From contig CAWBTF010000012.1 of NCBI GenBank assembly GCA_963791595.1, positions 248,001 to 312,000 on the forward strand: a DNA stretch of 64,000 bases, in the 5' to 3' direction. The position numbers were made by a program, and so were the translations under genes. Of this stretch, positions 38,658 through 47,817 are shown one piece after another. The notes below the pieces were generated by a model. The model saw only the letters and a list, made by a program, of their open reading frames with translations. It was not told the origin of the DNA and did not search any database. The stretch is from JAEMQF01 sp963791595. Lineage in GTDB: Bacteria; Pseudomonadota; Gammaproteobacteria; Burkholderiales; Burkholderiaceae_C. The first letter of the stretch is position 1. Each line of letters starts with the position of its first letter.

Positions 38658-39197
38658 ATGAACTCACTGCTTGCGTTTTCCAGGCTGATCGACAAGGTGA
38701 ACGACCTCTTCGGCGACATCGCCAAGTGGGCCGTCATCACCTCGTGTTTCATCAGTGCGCTCAACGCCATCGTTCGCTATGGCTTCAACTACAGCTCCAA
38801 CGCGTACCTCGAAATCCAGTGGTACCTGTTCGCCGGCGTCGTGATGCTTGGCGCATCGCAGGTGCTGCGCGTCAACGAGCACATTCGCGTCGACGTGATC
38901 TACGGCCGCTACTCGGGGCGCACCCAGGCGCTGATCGACCTGACCGGGCTGGTGCTGTTCATGCTGCCGTCGATGCTGGTGATGATCTATTTCTCGCTGC
39001 CGCTGTTCTGGAAGATGTACCTCACCGGTGAGGTCTCGAGCAACGCTGGCGGCCTGATCCGCTGGCCCGCGATGCTGCTGCTGCCGCTCGGTTTCTCGCT
39101 GCTGTTCTTGCAGGGCATCTCCGAGGCCATCAAGCGCGTCGCCTGGCTGGCGCACAAGTACGAAGCCGACTTCCACTACGAGAAGCCGCTGCAATGA
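38658..39197 (+). CDS. dctQ: TRAP transporter small membrane subunit (DctQ)
   Basis: A 179-residue membrane protein with four predicted helices: KWAVITSCFISALNAIVRYG, the pair around IQWYLFAGVVMLGASQVLRV, LIDLTGLVLFMLPSMLVMIY, and WPAMLLLPLGFSLLFLQGIS. The signature EIQWYLFAGVVMLGA and NEHIRVDV are typical of the DctQ type accompanying FcbT/mannitol-type TRAP systems (COG4665). The ATG at 38658 has GGGAAGA a suitable distance upstream. It partners DctM, encoded 34 bases downstream. Confidence 0.93.
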   Translation: MNSLLAFSRLIDKVNDLFGDIAKWAVITSCFISALNAIVRYGFNYSSNAYLEIQWYLFAGVVMLGASQVLRVNEHIRVDVIYGRYSGRTQALIDLTGLVLFMLPSMLVMIYFSLPLFWKMYLTGEVSSNAGGLIRWPAMLLLPLGFSLLFLQGISEAIKRVAWLAHKYEADFHYEKPLQ

Positions 39198-39231
39198 ACC
39201 CGATTTCCATGCAATTCGCCGAGGACCTCCC

Positions 39232-40815
39232 ATGACGATGGACAGTTTCGCCCCGCTGATGTTCGCGGGGCTCGTCATCGTGCTGCTGATCGGCTTTCCG
39301 GTGGCGTTTTCGCTTACCGCGCTGGGCCTGGGCTGCGGCTTCTACGCGGTCTACATGGGCTGGTTCCCGGCTGGCTTCATGGGCAACCTGCCGCTCAACG
39401 TGTTCGGCATCCTGTCCAACGACCTGCTGCTCGCGATTCCGTTCTTCACGCTGATGGGCACGATCCTCGAGCGCTGCGGCCTGGCCGAAGACATGCTCGA
39501 CTCGATGGGCCAGCTGTTCGGACCGATGCGCGGCGGCCTGGGCTACTCGGTGATCATCGTCGGCTTCATCCTCGGCGCGATCACCGGCACGGTGGCCGGC
39601 CAGGTGATCGCGATGGCGATGATCTCGCTGCCGGTGATGATGCGCTGGGGCTACAACATGCGCTACGCGACCGGCGTGCTCGCGGCCTCGGGAACCATCA
39701 CCCAACTCGTGCCGCCTTCGCTCGTGCTGATCGTGCTGGCGGACCAGCTGGGCAAGCCGGTGGGCGATATGTACAAGGGCGCCTGGGGCCCGTCGATCCT
39801 GCAGGTGCTGCTGTTCGCGCTCTACACCTTCATGCTGTCGCGCATCAAGCCCGAGCATGTGCCGGGCGTCCCCAAGGAAGGGCGCACGCTGCAGGGCTGG
39901 CCGCTGGTTTCCAAGTGCCTGCGCGGCATCGTCCCGTCAGCGGTGTTGATCTTCACCGTGCTCGGCAGCATGGGCGGCTTGCCCGGACTCAACGTGGCCA
40001 TCGCGACGCCGACCGAAGCCGGCGCGATGGGCGCGGTGGGCGCGTTCATCCTGGCGGGGATGCAAAAGCGCCTGACGTTCGATCTGCTGAAGCAGGCGAT
40101 GCTCACCACGATGCGCCTGACCGCGATGGTGGTGTTCATCCTGATCGGCTCGCGCGTGTTCTCGCTCGTGTTCCAGGGCGTGGACGGCGGCATCTGGATC
40201 GAGCACATGCTGGCCGGCCTGCCGGGCGGTCAACTGGGCTTTCTGATCGCGGTCAACATCTTCATCTTCTTCCTCGCGTTCTTTCTCGACTTCTTCGAGA
40301 TCGCCTTCATCATCATTCCGTTCCTCGCGCCGGTGGCGGCCAAGCTGGGCATCGACCTGGTGTGGTTCGGCGTGATGATCTGCGTGAACATGCAGACGAG
40401 CTTCATGCACCCGCCGTTCGGCTTTGCCCTGTTCTACCTGCGCGGCATTGCCGACACGCTGTTCAAGAACAAGTCGCTGCCGCGCAAGGTGGAGTCGAGC
40501 GACATCTACATGGGCGCGATTCCGTTCATCGTCATCCAGCTCGTGCTGGTGGCGGTGGTGATCTTCTTCCCGCAGACGGTGACGATCTTCCTCGACAAGG
40601 AAAAGGTGCTCGACCTGAACAAGGCGAGCGAACAGATCGAGCAGATGGGCGGCGGGCGCACCCGCCCGGACGCTCCCGCGCCGGACCCGAACCTCGGCTT
40701 GCCCACGCCAGACAAGGCAGGAGGCCCGGCCGACAGCGGCTCGGCCCCGGCAGCGGCCGAAGACCCGATGGAAGCGGTGAGGCGCGCGCTGGAGTCGGAC
40801 AAGGCCAAGAAGTAG
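39232..40815 (+). CDS. dctM: TRAP transporter large permease subunit (DctM)
   Basis: A 527-residue membrane protein with about a dozen helices, beginning APLMFAGLVIVLLIGFPVAF. LLLAIPFFTLMGTILERCG, GAITGTVAGQVIAMAMISL and the late FLDFFEIAFIIIPFLAPVAA are DctM-like. It is longer than the classical ~430 residues because of a mid-chain insertion and a C-terminal Pro/Gly/Ala-rich cytoplasmic tail (last ~70 residues), as in the FcbT3 branch (COG4664). It forms the sodium-coupled channel for the substrate delivered by the binding protein. That protein is probably the convergent gene downstream. Confidence 0.93.
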   Translation: MTMDSFAPLMFAGLVIVLLIGFPVAFSLTALGLGCGFYAVYMGWFPAGFMGNLPLNVFGILSNDLLLAIPFFTLMGTILERCGLAEDMLDSMGQLFGPMRGGLGYSVIIVGFILGAITGTVAGQVIAMAMISLPVMMRWGYNMRYATGVLAASGTITQLVPPSLVLIVLADQLGKPVGDMYKGAWGPSILQVLLFALYTFMLSRIKPEHVPGVPKEGRTLQGWPLVSKCLRGIVPSAVLIFTVLGSMGGLPGLNVAIATPTEAGAMGAVGAFILAGMQKRLTFDLLKQAMLTTMRLTAMVVFILIGSRVFSLVFQGVDGGIWIEHMLAGLPGGQLGFLIAVNIFIFFLAFFLDFFEIAFIIIPFLAPVAAKLGIDLVWFGVMICVNMQTSFMHPPFGFALFYLRGIADTLFKNKSLPRKVESSDIYMGAIPFIVIQLVLVAVVIFFPQTVTIFLDKEKVLDLNKASEQIEQMGGGRTRPDAPAPDPNLGLPTPDKAGGPADSGSAPAAAEDPMEAVRRALESDKAKK

Positions 40816-40856
40816 CGCGCCAGCCTTCGGCTGACGCGGGCGGGAGAGGGAGCAAC

Positions 40857-40887
40857 AAAAAGGGCTGCGAATTCGCAGCCCTTTTTT
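40857..40887. terminator. bidirectional rho-independent terminator between dctM and dctP
   Basis: An almost perfect palindrome, GGGCTGCGAATTCGCAGCCC, is flanked by a run of A on the left and six T on the right, so it works in both directions for the convergent genes. Just upstream lies part of a REP-like GCGGGAGAGGG sequence. Confidence 0.88.
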
Positions 40888-40941
40888 CTTGCTGGCGCGC
40901 CGTGGACGCGCGCTGGGTGCCGAAGCGCCGCGCCGCAGCGA

Positions 40942-42030
40942 TTACAGCTTCGCGCTTTGCATGTAGTCGTCGAAGCCCGCTTCGGTGAAGCGGAACCACA
41001 GGTTCGCGTCGCGGCGGAACGTGGCGTAGTCTTCGTAGACCTTCTTCCAGTTCGGGTTGCTCGCGGACAGCTCGCTGTACAGCGCCATCGACTCCTTGAA
41101 CGCGGCGTCGAGAAAGTCCTTCGGGAAGCGGAACAGCTTCGTGCCGCCGGCCACCAGGCGCTTCAGCGCGGCGGCGTTGCGGCCGTCGTACTTGGCTTGC
41201 ATGTCGGTGTGGGCGAACGCGGCCGCCGCCTCGATGATGGCCTTGTACTCTCCCGACAGCGCGTCGTAGGCCTTGATGTTGACGTGCAGGTCGAGCTGCG
41301 GGCCGCCCTCCCAGTAACCGGGGTAGGCGTAGTGCTGCGCCACTTTCTGGAAGCCCAGTTTCTCGTCGTCGTACGGGCCCACCCACTCGGCCGCGTCGAT
41401 CGTGCCCTTTTCCAGCGCGGCATAGATTTCGCCGCCGGGAATGTTCGCCGCCACGCCGCCCAGGCGCTCATACACCTTGCCGCTGAAGCCGCCGGTGCGG
41501 AACTTCACGCCCTTCACGTCGGCCACCGACTTGATCTCCTTGCGCCACCAGCCGCCCATCTGCGCGCCGGTGTTGCCCATCGGGAAGCTGATGATGTTGT
41601 AGTTGCGATAGAACTCGCGCATCAGCTTCAGGCCATTGCCTTCGTACATCCACGCCGTCATCTGGCGGCTGTTCAAACCGAAGGGGATGGCGCAGCCCAG
41701 CGCGAAGGTCGGGTCCTTGCCGAAGTAGTAGTACGGTGCCGTTCCGGCGCATTCCACGGTGCCGGCCTGCACCGCATCCACCGTGCCGAACGCCGGCACG
41801 ATTTCGCCTGCTGCGTGCGTGGAGATCACGAACTTGCCGCCCGTCATATCGCTGACGTGCTTGGCGAATACGTCGGACACCCCGAACAGCGTGTCGAGCG
41901 ATTTCGGAAAGCTCGACGTGAGGCGCCAGCGGATGTTCGCTTGCGCATGCACGATGGCCGGCGCCGCACCGGCGGCCAGCACACCGGCCAAGCCGGTCTT
42001 GCGAATGAAGGAACGACGTTCCATGGTCAT
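40942..42030 (-). CDS. dctP: TRAP transporter solute-binding protein, Tat-exported (TakP/FcbT1-like)
   Basis: A 362-residue periplasmic protein. The ATG at 42030 is chosen because GGAG lies 7 bases upstream on the minus strand. A TTG two codons earlier is less likely. The N-terminus MERRSFIRKTGLAGVLAAGA is a twin-arginine signal peptide ending near VHAQA. The mature part (NIRWRLTSSFPKSLDTLFGV, YYYFGKDPTFALGCAIPFGL, EGNGLKLMREFYRNYNIISF) matches the COG4663 branch, which binds 2-oxo acids, mannitol or chloroaromatic acids. Ligand contacts typically include the Arg of KFRTGG and the Trp of AAEWVGPYDD. It is convergent with dctQM across a bidirectional terminator. This is unusual, but the family match to dctM's branch supports one transporter. 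Confidence 0.9.
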   Translation of the reverse strand: MTMERRSFIRKTGLAGVLAAGAAPAIVHAQANIRWRLTSSFPKSLDTLFGVSDVFAKHVSDMTGGKFVISTHAAGEIVPAFGTVDAVQAGTVECAGTAPYYYFGKDPTFALGCAIPFGLNSRQMTAWMYEGNGLKLMREFYRNYNIISFPMGNTGAQMGGWWRKEIKSVADVKGVKFRTGGFSGKVYERLGGVAANIPGGEIYAALEKGTIDAAEWVGPYDDEKLGFQKVAQHYAYPGYWEGGPQLDLHVNIKAYDALSGEYKAIIEAAAAFAHTDMQAKYDGRNAAALKRLVAGGTKLFRFPKDFLDAAFKESMALYSELSASNPNWKKVYEDYATFRRDANLWFRFTEAGFDDYMQSAKL

Positions 42031-42198
42031 GCTCAATCTCCTGTGAAAAGCGAAGTGGAAGACGGGATAGCCAATGCGACGCGGCGGATTCTAGAAGTAG
42101 GGGACAACCCGAACGCCCGGTGTTTACCCGTGCGAGCGGTCCATCGGGGCCGCTGGACGGAACAACGCAGGGCCGCGCCGCTCCGCTGACCGCAGGCG

Positions 42199-43597
42199 CT
42201 ACTGGCCGGCGATTTTCATGCGTTCGATCAGGATCGATCCGACGCTTTTCGATCCTTGGTTGTACACGTCCGAACCCACGGCAACGACGGCCTTGAACAT
42301 CTCGCGCAGGTTGCCGGCGATCGTGATCTCATGCACCGGGTACTGGATCTGCCCGCCTTCGACCCAGAAGCCGGCCGCGCCGCGCGAATAGTCGCCCGTC
42401 ACGTAGTTGACGCCCTGCCCCATCAGCTCGATCGCGAACAGACCTCGGCCGAGCTTGCGCAGCATTGCCGGCAGATCATCTTCGGGTTTCGTCAGGCGGC
42501 TCGTGAGGCTGAGGTTCTGCGAGCCGCCGGCGTTGCCCGTCGTGCGAAGGCCGAGCTTGCGCGCCGAATAGGTGGACAGGAAGTAGCCCTGCACCACGCC
42601 TTCGCGCACCACGTCGCGCGGCCGGGTCAGCACACCTTCATCGTCGAACGGCACGCTGCCCTTGCCGCGCCGTTGGTGCGGGTCTTCGCGAATGTCGAGG
42701 TGCGCACTCAGAACCTGCTGGCCCAGGCTGTCGAGCAGGAAACTCGACTTGCGGTACAGCGCACCGCCGCTCGTCGCCTGCACATACGCGCCGAGCAACC
42801 CGGCGGCGAGCGTCGATTCGAACAGCACCGGCACGTCGCAGGTGGGAATGCGCCGCGAGTTCAAGCGCGACAGCGCGCGCTGCGCGGCGTAGCGGCCCAC
42901 CGCTTCGGGCGCCGCGAGTTCGCGGTGCGAGCGCATCGACGAATACCAGGCGTCGCGCTGCATGTCGGCACGCTTGCCCGGGCCGGAGGCGATGGGCGCG
43001 ACCGACAAGCGAATGGCGCGAACTCGCGTAACCGCCGCGAAAGCCGCGCGAATTGCCGGAGAAGAAGTGCGACTGCTGGGCCGACACGCCCGCGCCTTCC
43101 GAATTGGTGATGCGCTTGTCCGTGCCGAGCGCCGCGCCCTCGCAGCGAAGCGCGAGATCGCGCGCGTCTTCGGCGTGAATGTCCCAGGGGTGGAACAGAT
43201 CGAGGTCGCGCTTGGCCGCTTCGCCCAGGGCCAGGTCTTCTTGTTCGGGCAGACCCGCGGCCACGTCTTCGGCGGTGAAGCGCGCGATGTCGTGCGCCGC
43301 GCGCACCGTCTGTTCGAGCGCCGCGCGCGAGAAGTCGGAGGTGCTGGCGTTGCCGCGGCGCTGGCCGACGTACACCGTGACGCTCAGCGACTTGTCGCGG
43401 TTGCGCTCGACGTTTTCCACCTCGCCCTTGCGCACCGAGACCGACAGGCCCACGCCTTCCGACACCTCGGCCGCGGCGTCGCTCGCGCCGATCGTCTTCG
43501 CGAACCCGAGAGCGTCTGCGACGAGTTGCTGGAACTGCTCGCGCCGGTAGGCGAAGCCCTGGTTGTTGTCGATCGCGCTCGTTGGGGTGTCCGACAT
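42199..43597 (-). CDS. pmbA: metalloprotease PmbA/TldE, one single-base break as read
   Basis: About 465 residues after correction, against ~450 in E. coli. TldD/TldE form a protease pair that processes modified peptides such as microcin B17 and degrades the CcdA antitoxin. The N-terminal part (ASDAAAEVSEGVGLSVSVRK, then VYVGQRRGNASTSDFSRAAL) and the C-terminal part (SSFLLDSLGQQVLSAHLDIR, SAHL region, GDYSRGAAGFWVEGGQIQYP) are both intact but in different frames. The switch is at 43007-43008, where an extra A in GACAAGCG separates YASSRHS from LSVAPIASGPG. The start is the ATG giving MSDTPTSAIDNNQG. It is divergent from darP, a conserved neighbourhood in proteobacteria. Confidence 0.9.
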
Positions 43598-43645
43598 GAA
43601 TGTTGCAAGGTGGCACAAGTGGCGGCGGCTATCATAACGAGCAGC

Positions 43646-44206
43646 ATGAGTGAACCCGGAAATTCCAGCGAAACGTCGGTCGAGGCCTTAAGCAAAACCC
43701 GGCGCAAACAGGCGTCGCACGAGCTGCAGGCGCTGGGTGTCGCGCTCGTGGAACTGTCGGAAGAGCGGCTCAAGCAGCTCGACATGCCCGAGCGAGTACT
43801 CGACGCGCTGCTCGAGTACAAGGTGACGCGCAGTCACGAAGGGCGGCGGCGCCAGATGCAGTACATCGGCAAGCTGCTGCGCGGTGTGGACGTCGATCTC
43901 TTGCGCGAGGCGGTGGCGACAGACCAGATCGGCCGCACGCGCGAATCGCTCGCGCTGCACCAGGCCGAGCGCTGGCGCGCCGAGCTGTTGGCCGACGACG
44001 AAGCGCTGACGCGTTTTGCCACCGCGCATGCCGGCGCCGACGTGCAACAACTGCGCGCCGTGATTCGCAATGCGCGCAAGGATGCCGCGCTGGTTCCCGA
44101 AAAGCGCAGCGGGCGCCATTTCCGCGAGTTGTTCCAGATGATCAAGGAGCAGTCGCCGCTGGGGAACACCGAAGTCGCCGCCGCAGCCAAGGAGGACCAA
44201 CCATGA
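43646..44206 (+). CDS. darP: DarP/YjgA family ribosome-associated protein
   Basis: A 186-residue helical protein of the DUF615 family. The segment KTRRKQASHELQALGVALVE at the N-terminus, then VTRSHEGRRRQMQYIGKLLR and the final RHFRELFQMIKEQ, are characteristic. Members associate with late 50S assembly intermediates and help mature the peptidyl-transferase centre. It is divergent from pmbA by 48 bases, the usual pmbA/yjgA arrangement. Its stop overlaps the mogA start as ATGA. Confidence 0.92.
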   Translation: MSEPGNSSETSVEALSKTRRKQASHELQALGVALVELSEERLKQLDMPERVLDALLEYKVTRSHEGRRRQMQYIGKLLRGVDVDLLREAVATDQIGRTRESLALHQAERWRAELLADDEALTRFATAHAGADVQQLRAVIRNARKDAALVPEKRSGRHFRELFQMIKEQSPLGNTEVAAAAKEDQP

Positions 44207-44793
44207 ACGAATTCGATCTCGTGAAAGTCGGCCTGGTATCGATCAGCGACCGCGCCTCGAGCGGCATCTACGAAGACCAGGGCATTCCGGCGATGCAAGC
44301 CTGGCTGGAACGCGCGGTTCGCAACCCGCTCATGTTCGAAACCCGCCTCATCCCCGACGAGCAGGTGCAGATCGAAGAGGCGCTGCGCGTGCTTGCCGAC
44401 AAGGAACATTGCTGCCTGATCCTCACCACCGGCGGCACCGGCCCAGCGCTGCGCGACGTGACACCCGAGGCGACGCTGAACGTCGCGACCAAGGTGCTGC
44501 CGGGTTTCGGCGAGCAGATGCGCCAGATCAGTCTTCACTTCGTCGCCACCGCGATCCTGTCGCGCCAGGTCGCCGTGGTCCGCGACAAGTCGCTCATCAT
44601 CAACCTGCCTGGGCAACCGAAGGCGATCGCACAGACGCTGGAAGGCCTGCCCAAGAACACACCCGCGGTGCACGGCATCTTTGCCGCGGTTCCGTATTGC
44701 GTTGACCTGATCGGCGGCCCCTATATCGAGACCGACGCTGCGGTATGCCGGGCGTTCAGGCCGGCTTCGGCGATCCGCCAGACCGAACCCTGA
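44203..44793 (+). CDS. mogA: molybdopterin adenylyltransferase
   Basis: A 196-residue enzyme that adenylylates molybdopterin before metal insertion during molybdenum cofactor synthesis. It has the MogA/MoaB fold signatures VGLVSISDRASSGIYEDQGI, LILTTGGTGPALRDVTPEAT with the nucleotide-binding TTGGTG, and LIINLPGQPKAIAQTLEGL. Overlap with darP implies translational coupling. This darP-mogA pair is common in Burkholderiales. MogA is preferred to MoaB because of the length and the DVTPEAT context. Confidence 0.93.
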   Translation: MNEFDLVKVGLVSISDRASSGIYEDQGIPAMQAWLERAVRNPLMFETRLIPDEQVQIEEALRVLADKEHCCLILTTGGTGPALRDVTPEATLNVATKVLPGFGEQMRQISLHFVATAILSRQVAVVRDKSLIINLPGQPKAIAQTLEGLPKNTPAVHGIFAAVPYCVDLIGGPYIETDAAVCRAFRPASAIRQTEP

Positions 44794-44815
44794 GACGCCG
44801 CGACTGACCGATCCT

Positions 44816-46036
44816 TCAGCCCAAGTCGGCCACCAAGGCCCGCGCACACGCCGCCGCACTGGCCCAGGCCCATTGAAAGTTGTAGCCGCCCAGCCACCCG
44901 GTCACGTCGACCACTTCGCCAATGAAATACAGGCCCGGCCGGCGCTGACTCTCCAGTGTCTGCGAACTCAGTTCGCGCGTGTTCACCCCGCCGGCGGTGA
45001 CCTCGGCCTTGCGATAGCCCTCGCTGCCGCTGGGCGTGAGATGCCAATGCTTCAAACTGTCGCCGATGCGGCGCAGGTCGCGGTCGCGTTGCTGCGGCAT
45101 CGGCGTCGCGGAAATCGCCGCATCGGCGCCCAACCAGGCCTGCGCCAACCGCGCCGGGATGACGGCGGCGAGTTCGTTGCCCAGCTGCCGCTGCGACGTC
45201 GCCTTGGTTTGCAGCAGCGCCTCGGTCACGTCCACGCCGGGCGCCAAGTCGATGCGCAGCGCCTGCCCTTCGCGCCAGTAGCTCGAAATCTGCAGAATCG
45301 CCGGCCCGCTCAGACCCCGGTGCGTGAACAGCATGTCCTCGATGAAGGCCCCGCACGCCTTGCCCGTGCCTGTCTCGACCGCCACTTCGAGGCTGAGGCC
45401 CGCGAGCCCTGAGTAGCGCGCCCATTCCTCGGGCGCGAACGTCAGCGGCACGAGTGCGGGGCGGGTGGCAACGGTTGTGTGCCCGAACTGGCGCGCGATG
45501 CAATAGCCGAATTCGCTGGCGCCGGTCTTCGGGATCGACAGGCCGCCCGTCGCGATGACGATCCGCTTCGCCTCGATGCCGCCGCGGTCGGTGTCGAGGG
45601 CAAATCCGGCCGGCTCGCCCGAGCCGGCGTCGCGCAAGGCCTTCACCTCGCAGGGCTGGATTCGGGTCACGCCACCCGCGTTGCACTCGGCGAGCAACAT
45701 CGAAATGACCTGCTCGCTCGACCCGTCGCAGAACAGTTGGCCTCGGTGCTTCTCGTGCCAGGCGATGCGATGGCGCTCAACCAACGCCAGAAAATCCTGC
45801 GGCGTGTAGCGCGCCAGCGCCGAGCGGCAGAAATTCGGGTTGTCGGACAGAAAGTTCGCCGGCCCCACCGCAAGGTTCGTGAAGTTGCAGCGCCCACCCC
45901 CGGAGATGCGAATCTTCTCCGCCACCTTGGCAGCGTGGTCGATCAACACGACGCGCCGCCCACCCTGGCCGGCGAGCGCCGCGCACATCAGGCCGGCGGC
46001 GCCGGCGCCGATGACCGCGACGTCGAAGTTTTGCAA
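44816..46036 (-). CDS. YhiN/HI0933-type FAD-dependent oxidoreductase
   Basis: A 406-residue flavoprotein. It has an N-terminal dinucleotide-binding Rossmann motif (VAVIGAGAAGLMCAALAG), the family-specific KIRISGGGRCNFTNLAVGP, a middle insert domain, and the C-terminal FAD contact GEVVDVTGWLGGYNFQWAWA. Members of this family (YhiN, HI0933) lack a firmly assigned reaction. The gene begins 6 bases after the cysE stop on the same strand, so it is probably co-transcribed with cysE and possibly trmJ. Confidence 0.9.
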   Translation of the reverse strand: MQNFDVAVIGAGAAGLMCAALAGQGGRRVVLIDHAAKVAEKIRISGGGRCNFTNLAVGPANFLSDNPNFCRSALARYTPQDFLALVERHRIAWHEKHRGQLFCDGSSEQVISMLLAECNAGGVTRIQPCEVKALRDAGSGEPAGFALDTDRGGIEAKRIVIATGGLSIPKTGASEFGYCIARQFGHTTVATRPALVPLTFAPEEWARYSGLAGLSLEVAVETGTGKACGAFIEDMLFTHRGLSGPAILQISSYWREGQALRIDLAPGVDVTEALLQTKATSQRQLGNELAAVIPARLAQAWLGADAAISATPMPQQRDRDLRRIGDSLKHWHLTPSGSEGYRKAEVTAGGVNTRELSSQTLESQRRPGLYFIGEVVDVTGWLGGYNFQWAWASAAACARALVADLG

Positions 46037-46042
46037 CGGCGG

Positions 46043-46822
46043 CTACTTCACCAGGCGACTCAGGCGCTCGGCGTCAAAGTGCTCGGCCTTTTGCGCGTCG
46101 TCGGGCACGCAGTCCGTGGAGCGAAATTGGGCCGAGCGCACCGAGAGCTTTTCGATCGCCGCCCACAGCATCGCGATCTGGTGTTCGTGGCCGGCGGCGT
46201 TGTCGATCAAACCCTTCATCGCCTGCGCCACCGGATCGTCCCCCTGCGTGATGCCGTAGGCCGAGAAGCCCATCTTCGCCGCGGCCTCCTCGCGTTTCGT
46301 GTCGCCCTCGGTCTGGATGATGCGTGCCGGGTTGCCCACCGCCGTGGCCCCCGGCGGCACGGGTTTGAGCACGACGGCGCTCGCGCCGACACGCGCACCG
46401 TCGCCCACCGTGAACCCGCCCAGCACCTGCGAATTGGCGCTGATGATCACGCCGCGCCCGAGCGTGGGATGGCGCTTCGAGCCCTTCACGAGCGAGGTGC
46501 CGCCGAGCGTGGCACCCTGATAGATCGTGCAGTCGTCGCCGACTTCGGCCGTCTCGCCGATCACCACACCCATGCCGTGGTCGATGAAGACACGGCGGCC
46601 AATGGTCGCGCCCGGGTGGATTTCGATGCCCGAGAAGAAGCGCCCGAGGTGCGAGACGAAGCGCCCGAGCCAGAACCAGCGCCGGACCCACAGCGCATGC
46701 GCCAACCGGTGGAAGACGATGGCGTGCAGGCCCGGGTAGCAGGTGAGCACCTCCCACTTCGAGCGCGCCGCGGGGTCGCGTTCACGGATGCAGGCGATGT
46801 CTTCTTGGATGCGCGCGAACAT
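46043..46822 (-). CDS. cysE: serine O-acetyltransferase
   Basis: A 259-residue enzyme making O-acetylserine from serine and acetyl-CoA, the first step of cysteine synthesis. The start MFARIQEDIACIRERDPAAR is the family-typical one. An in-frame ATG eight codons upstream is disfavoured. The N-terminal helical domain includes YPGLHAIVFHRLAHALW. The beta-helix carries IEIHPGATIGRRVFIDHGMG, with the catalytic Asp-His pair, and GVVIGETAEVGDDCTIYQG. The C-terminal tail is longer than in the short SAT form. Its 3' neighbour is the YhiN-type flavoprotein. Confidence 0.93.
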   Translation of the reverse strand: MFARIQEDIACIRERDPAARSKWEVLTCYPGLHAIVFHRLAHALWVRRWFWLGRFVSHLGRFFSGIEIHPGATIGRRVFIDHGMGVVIGETAEVGDDCTIYQGATLGGTSLVKGSKRHPTLGRGVIISANSQVLGGFTVGDGARVGASAVVLKPVPPGATAVGNPARIIQTEGDTKREEAAAKMGFSAYGITQGDDPVAQAMKGLIDNAAGHEHQIAMLWAAIEKLSVRSAQFRSTDCVPDDAQKAEHFDAERLSRLVK

Positions 46823-46931
46823 GGTGGGGCGATGGTAGTTGTGCAAGGCGTGCCGCGGGTCTGCGCGCCAGTTTAGTCGGGCCGCGCCGACCCCATCGCC
46901 AGCGCGCCGATCGCAAACGTGGCAAGCAAAT

Positions 46932-47669
46932 TCATGCGGACGGTTCTCCTGAAGCCCGCGCCACGGCCTTCGCGATCCCGCGCAGGATGTGCACCTCCTC
47001 CTGCGTCAACTGCGCGCGGTTGATCAGCCGGTTCAGGCGTGGCAGCAGCTTTTTCGGCGCGGCCGCGTCGTGAAAGCCGATGCGTTCCAGCACCTCGCGC
47101 CAATGGTCGATCAGCCCCTCCACCGCCACCGCGTCGGCCAGCGCTATGCTGCCGGTGCGCGGCACCACGTCGTAGCCGCCGAGCGCCTGGCGCCAGTCGT
47201 AGGCGATCAACTGCACCGCCTGCGACAGGTTCAGCGAACCGTAGCCGGCGCGCGTCGGGATGCTCAGGCATGCGTGGCAGCGGTACACATCGTCGTTGCT
47301 CATGCCGAAGCGCTCCGAGCCGAATACGAACGCGACACGGTGCGCTGAACCTTGCAGAGCCGTGAACAGTTCGCGCGGTGCGTGGGTCGGCGGACCGAAG
47401 TCACGCGGCGTCATCGCGGTCGCGCACACATAGCTGATGTCCTCGAGCGCCTGCGTCATGTCCGCGACCACTCGCGCACTGGCGAGCACGTCGGTCGCGC
47501 CGCTGGCCAGCGCGATCGCCTCCGCCTTGCGCTGCAGGTTCGGATCGCGCGGCGCCACCAGCACCAGATCGGAGAATCCCATCACTTTGATGGCACGTGC
47601 CGCGGCACCCACATTGCCTGCGTGGCTGGTGCCGATCAGGATGAAGCGTGTGTCGTCGTGGCCGGGCAT
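46932..47669 (-). CDS. trmJ: tRNA (cytidine/uridine-2'-O-)-methyltransferase TrmJ
   Basis: A 245-residue SPOUT methyltransferase that 2'-O-methylates position 32 of several tRNAs. The visible motifs are ILIGTSHAGNVGAAARAIKV (motif 1), VAFVFGSERFGMSNDDV (motif 2) and AGYGSLNLSQAVQLIAYDWR (motif 3, trefoil knot and AdoMet site). A C-terminal helical extension follows (RLNRLINRAQLTQEEVHILR). It is divergent from suhB with a 148-base shared upstream region, an arrangement conserved in many beta- and gammaproteobacteria. Confidence 0.94.
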   Translation of the reverse strand: MPGHDDTRFILIGTSHAGNVGAAARAIKVMGFSDLVLVAPRDPNLQRKAEAIALASGATDVLASARVVADMTQALEDISYVCATAMTPRDFGPPTHAPRELFTALQGSAHRVAFVFGSERFGMSNDDVYRCHACLSIPTRAGYGSLNLSQAVQLIAYDWRQALGGYDVVPRTGSIALADAVAVEGLIDHWREVLERIGFHDAAAPKKLLPRLNRLINRAQLTQEEVHILRGIAKAVARASGEPSA

Positions 47670-47817
47670 GCGGGGGAAACGTCGATGGCCTGGGTGGGGC
47701 GGATAAACTGGCGCATTATCCGCAGCCGCTTGTTCCAGAGTGGTTGCCTGCCACGGCGATTCGCCGTGCCGCTCTTTTTATCCGCCACCCAGCTCCGACG
47801 GCCACCGCCGCCCACCC

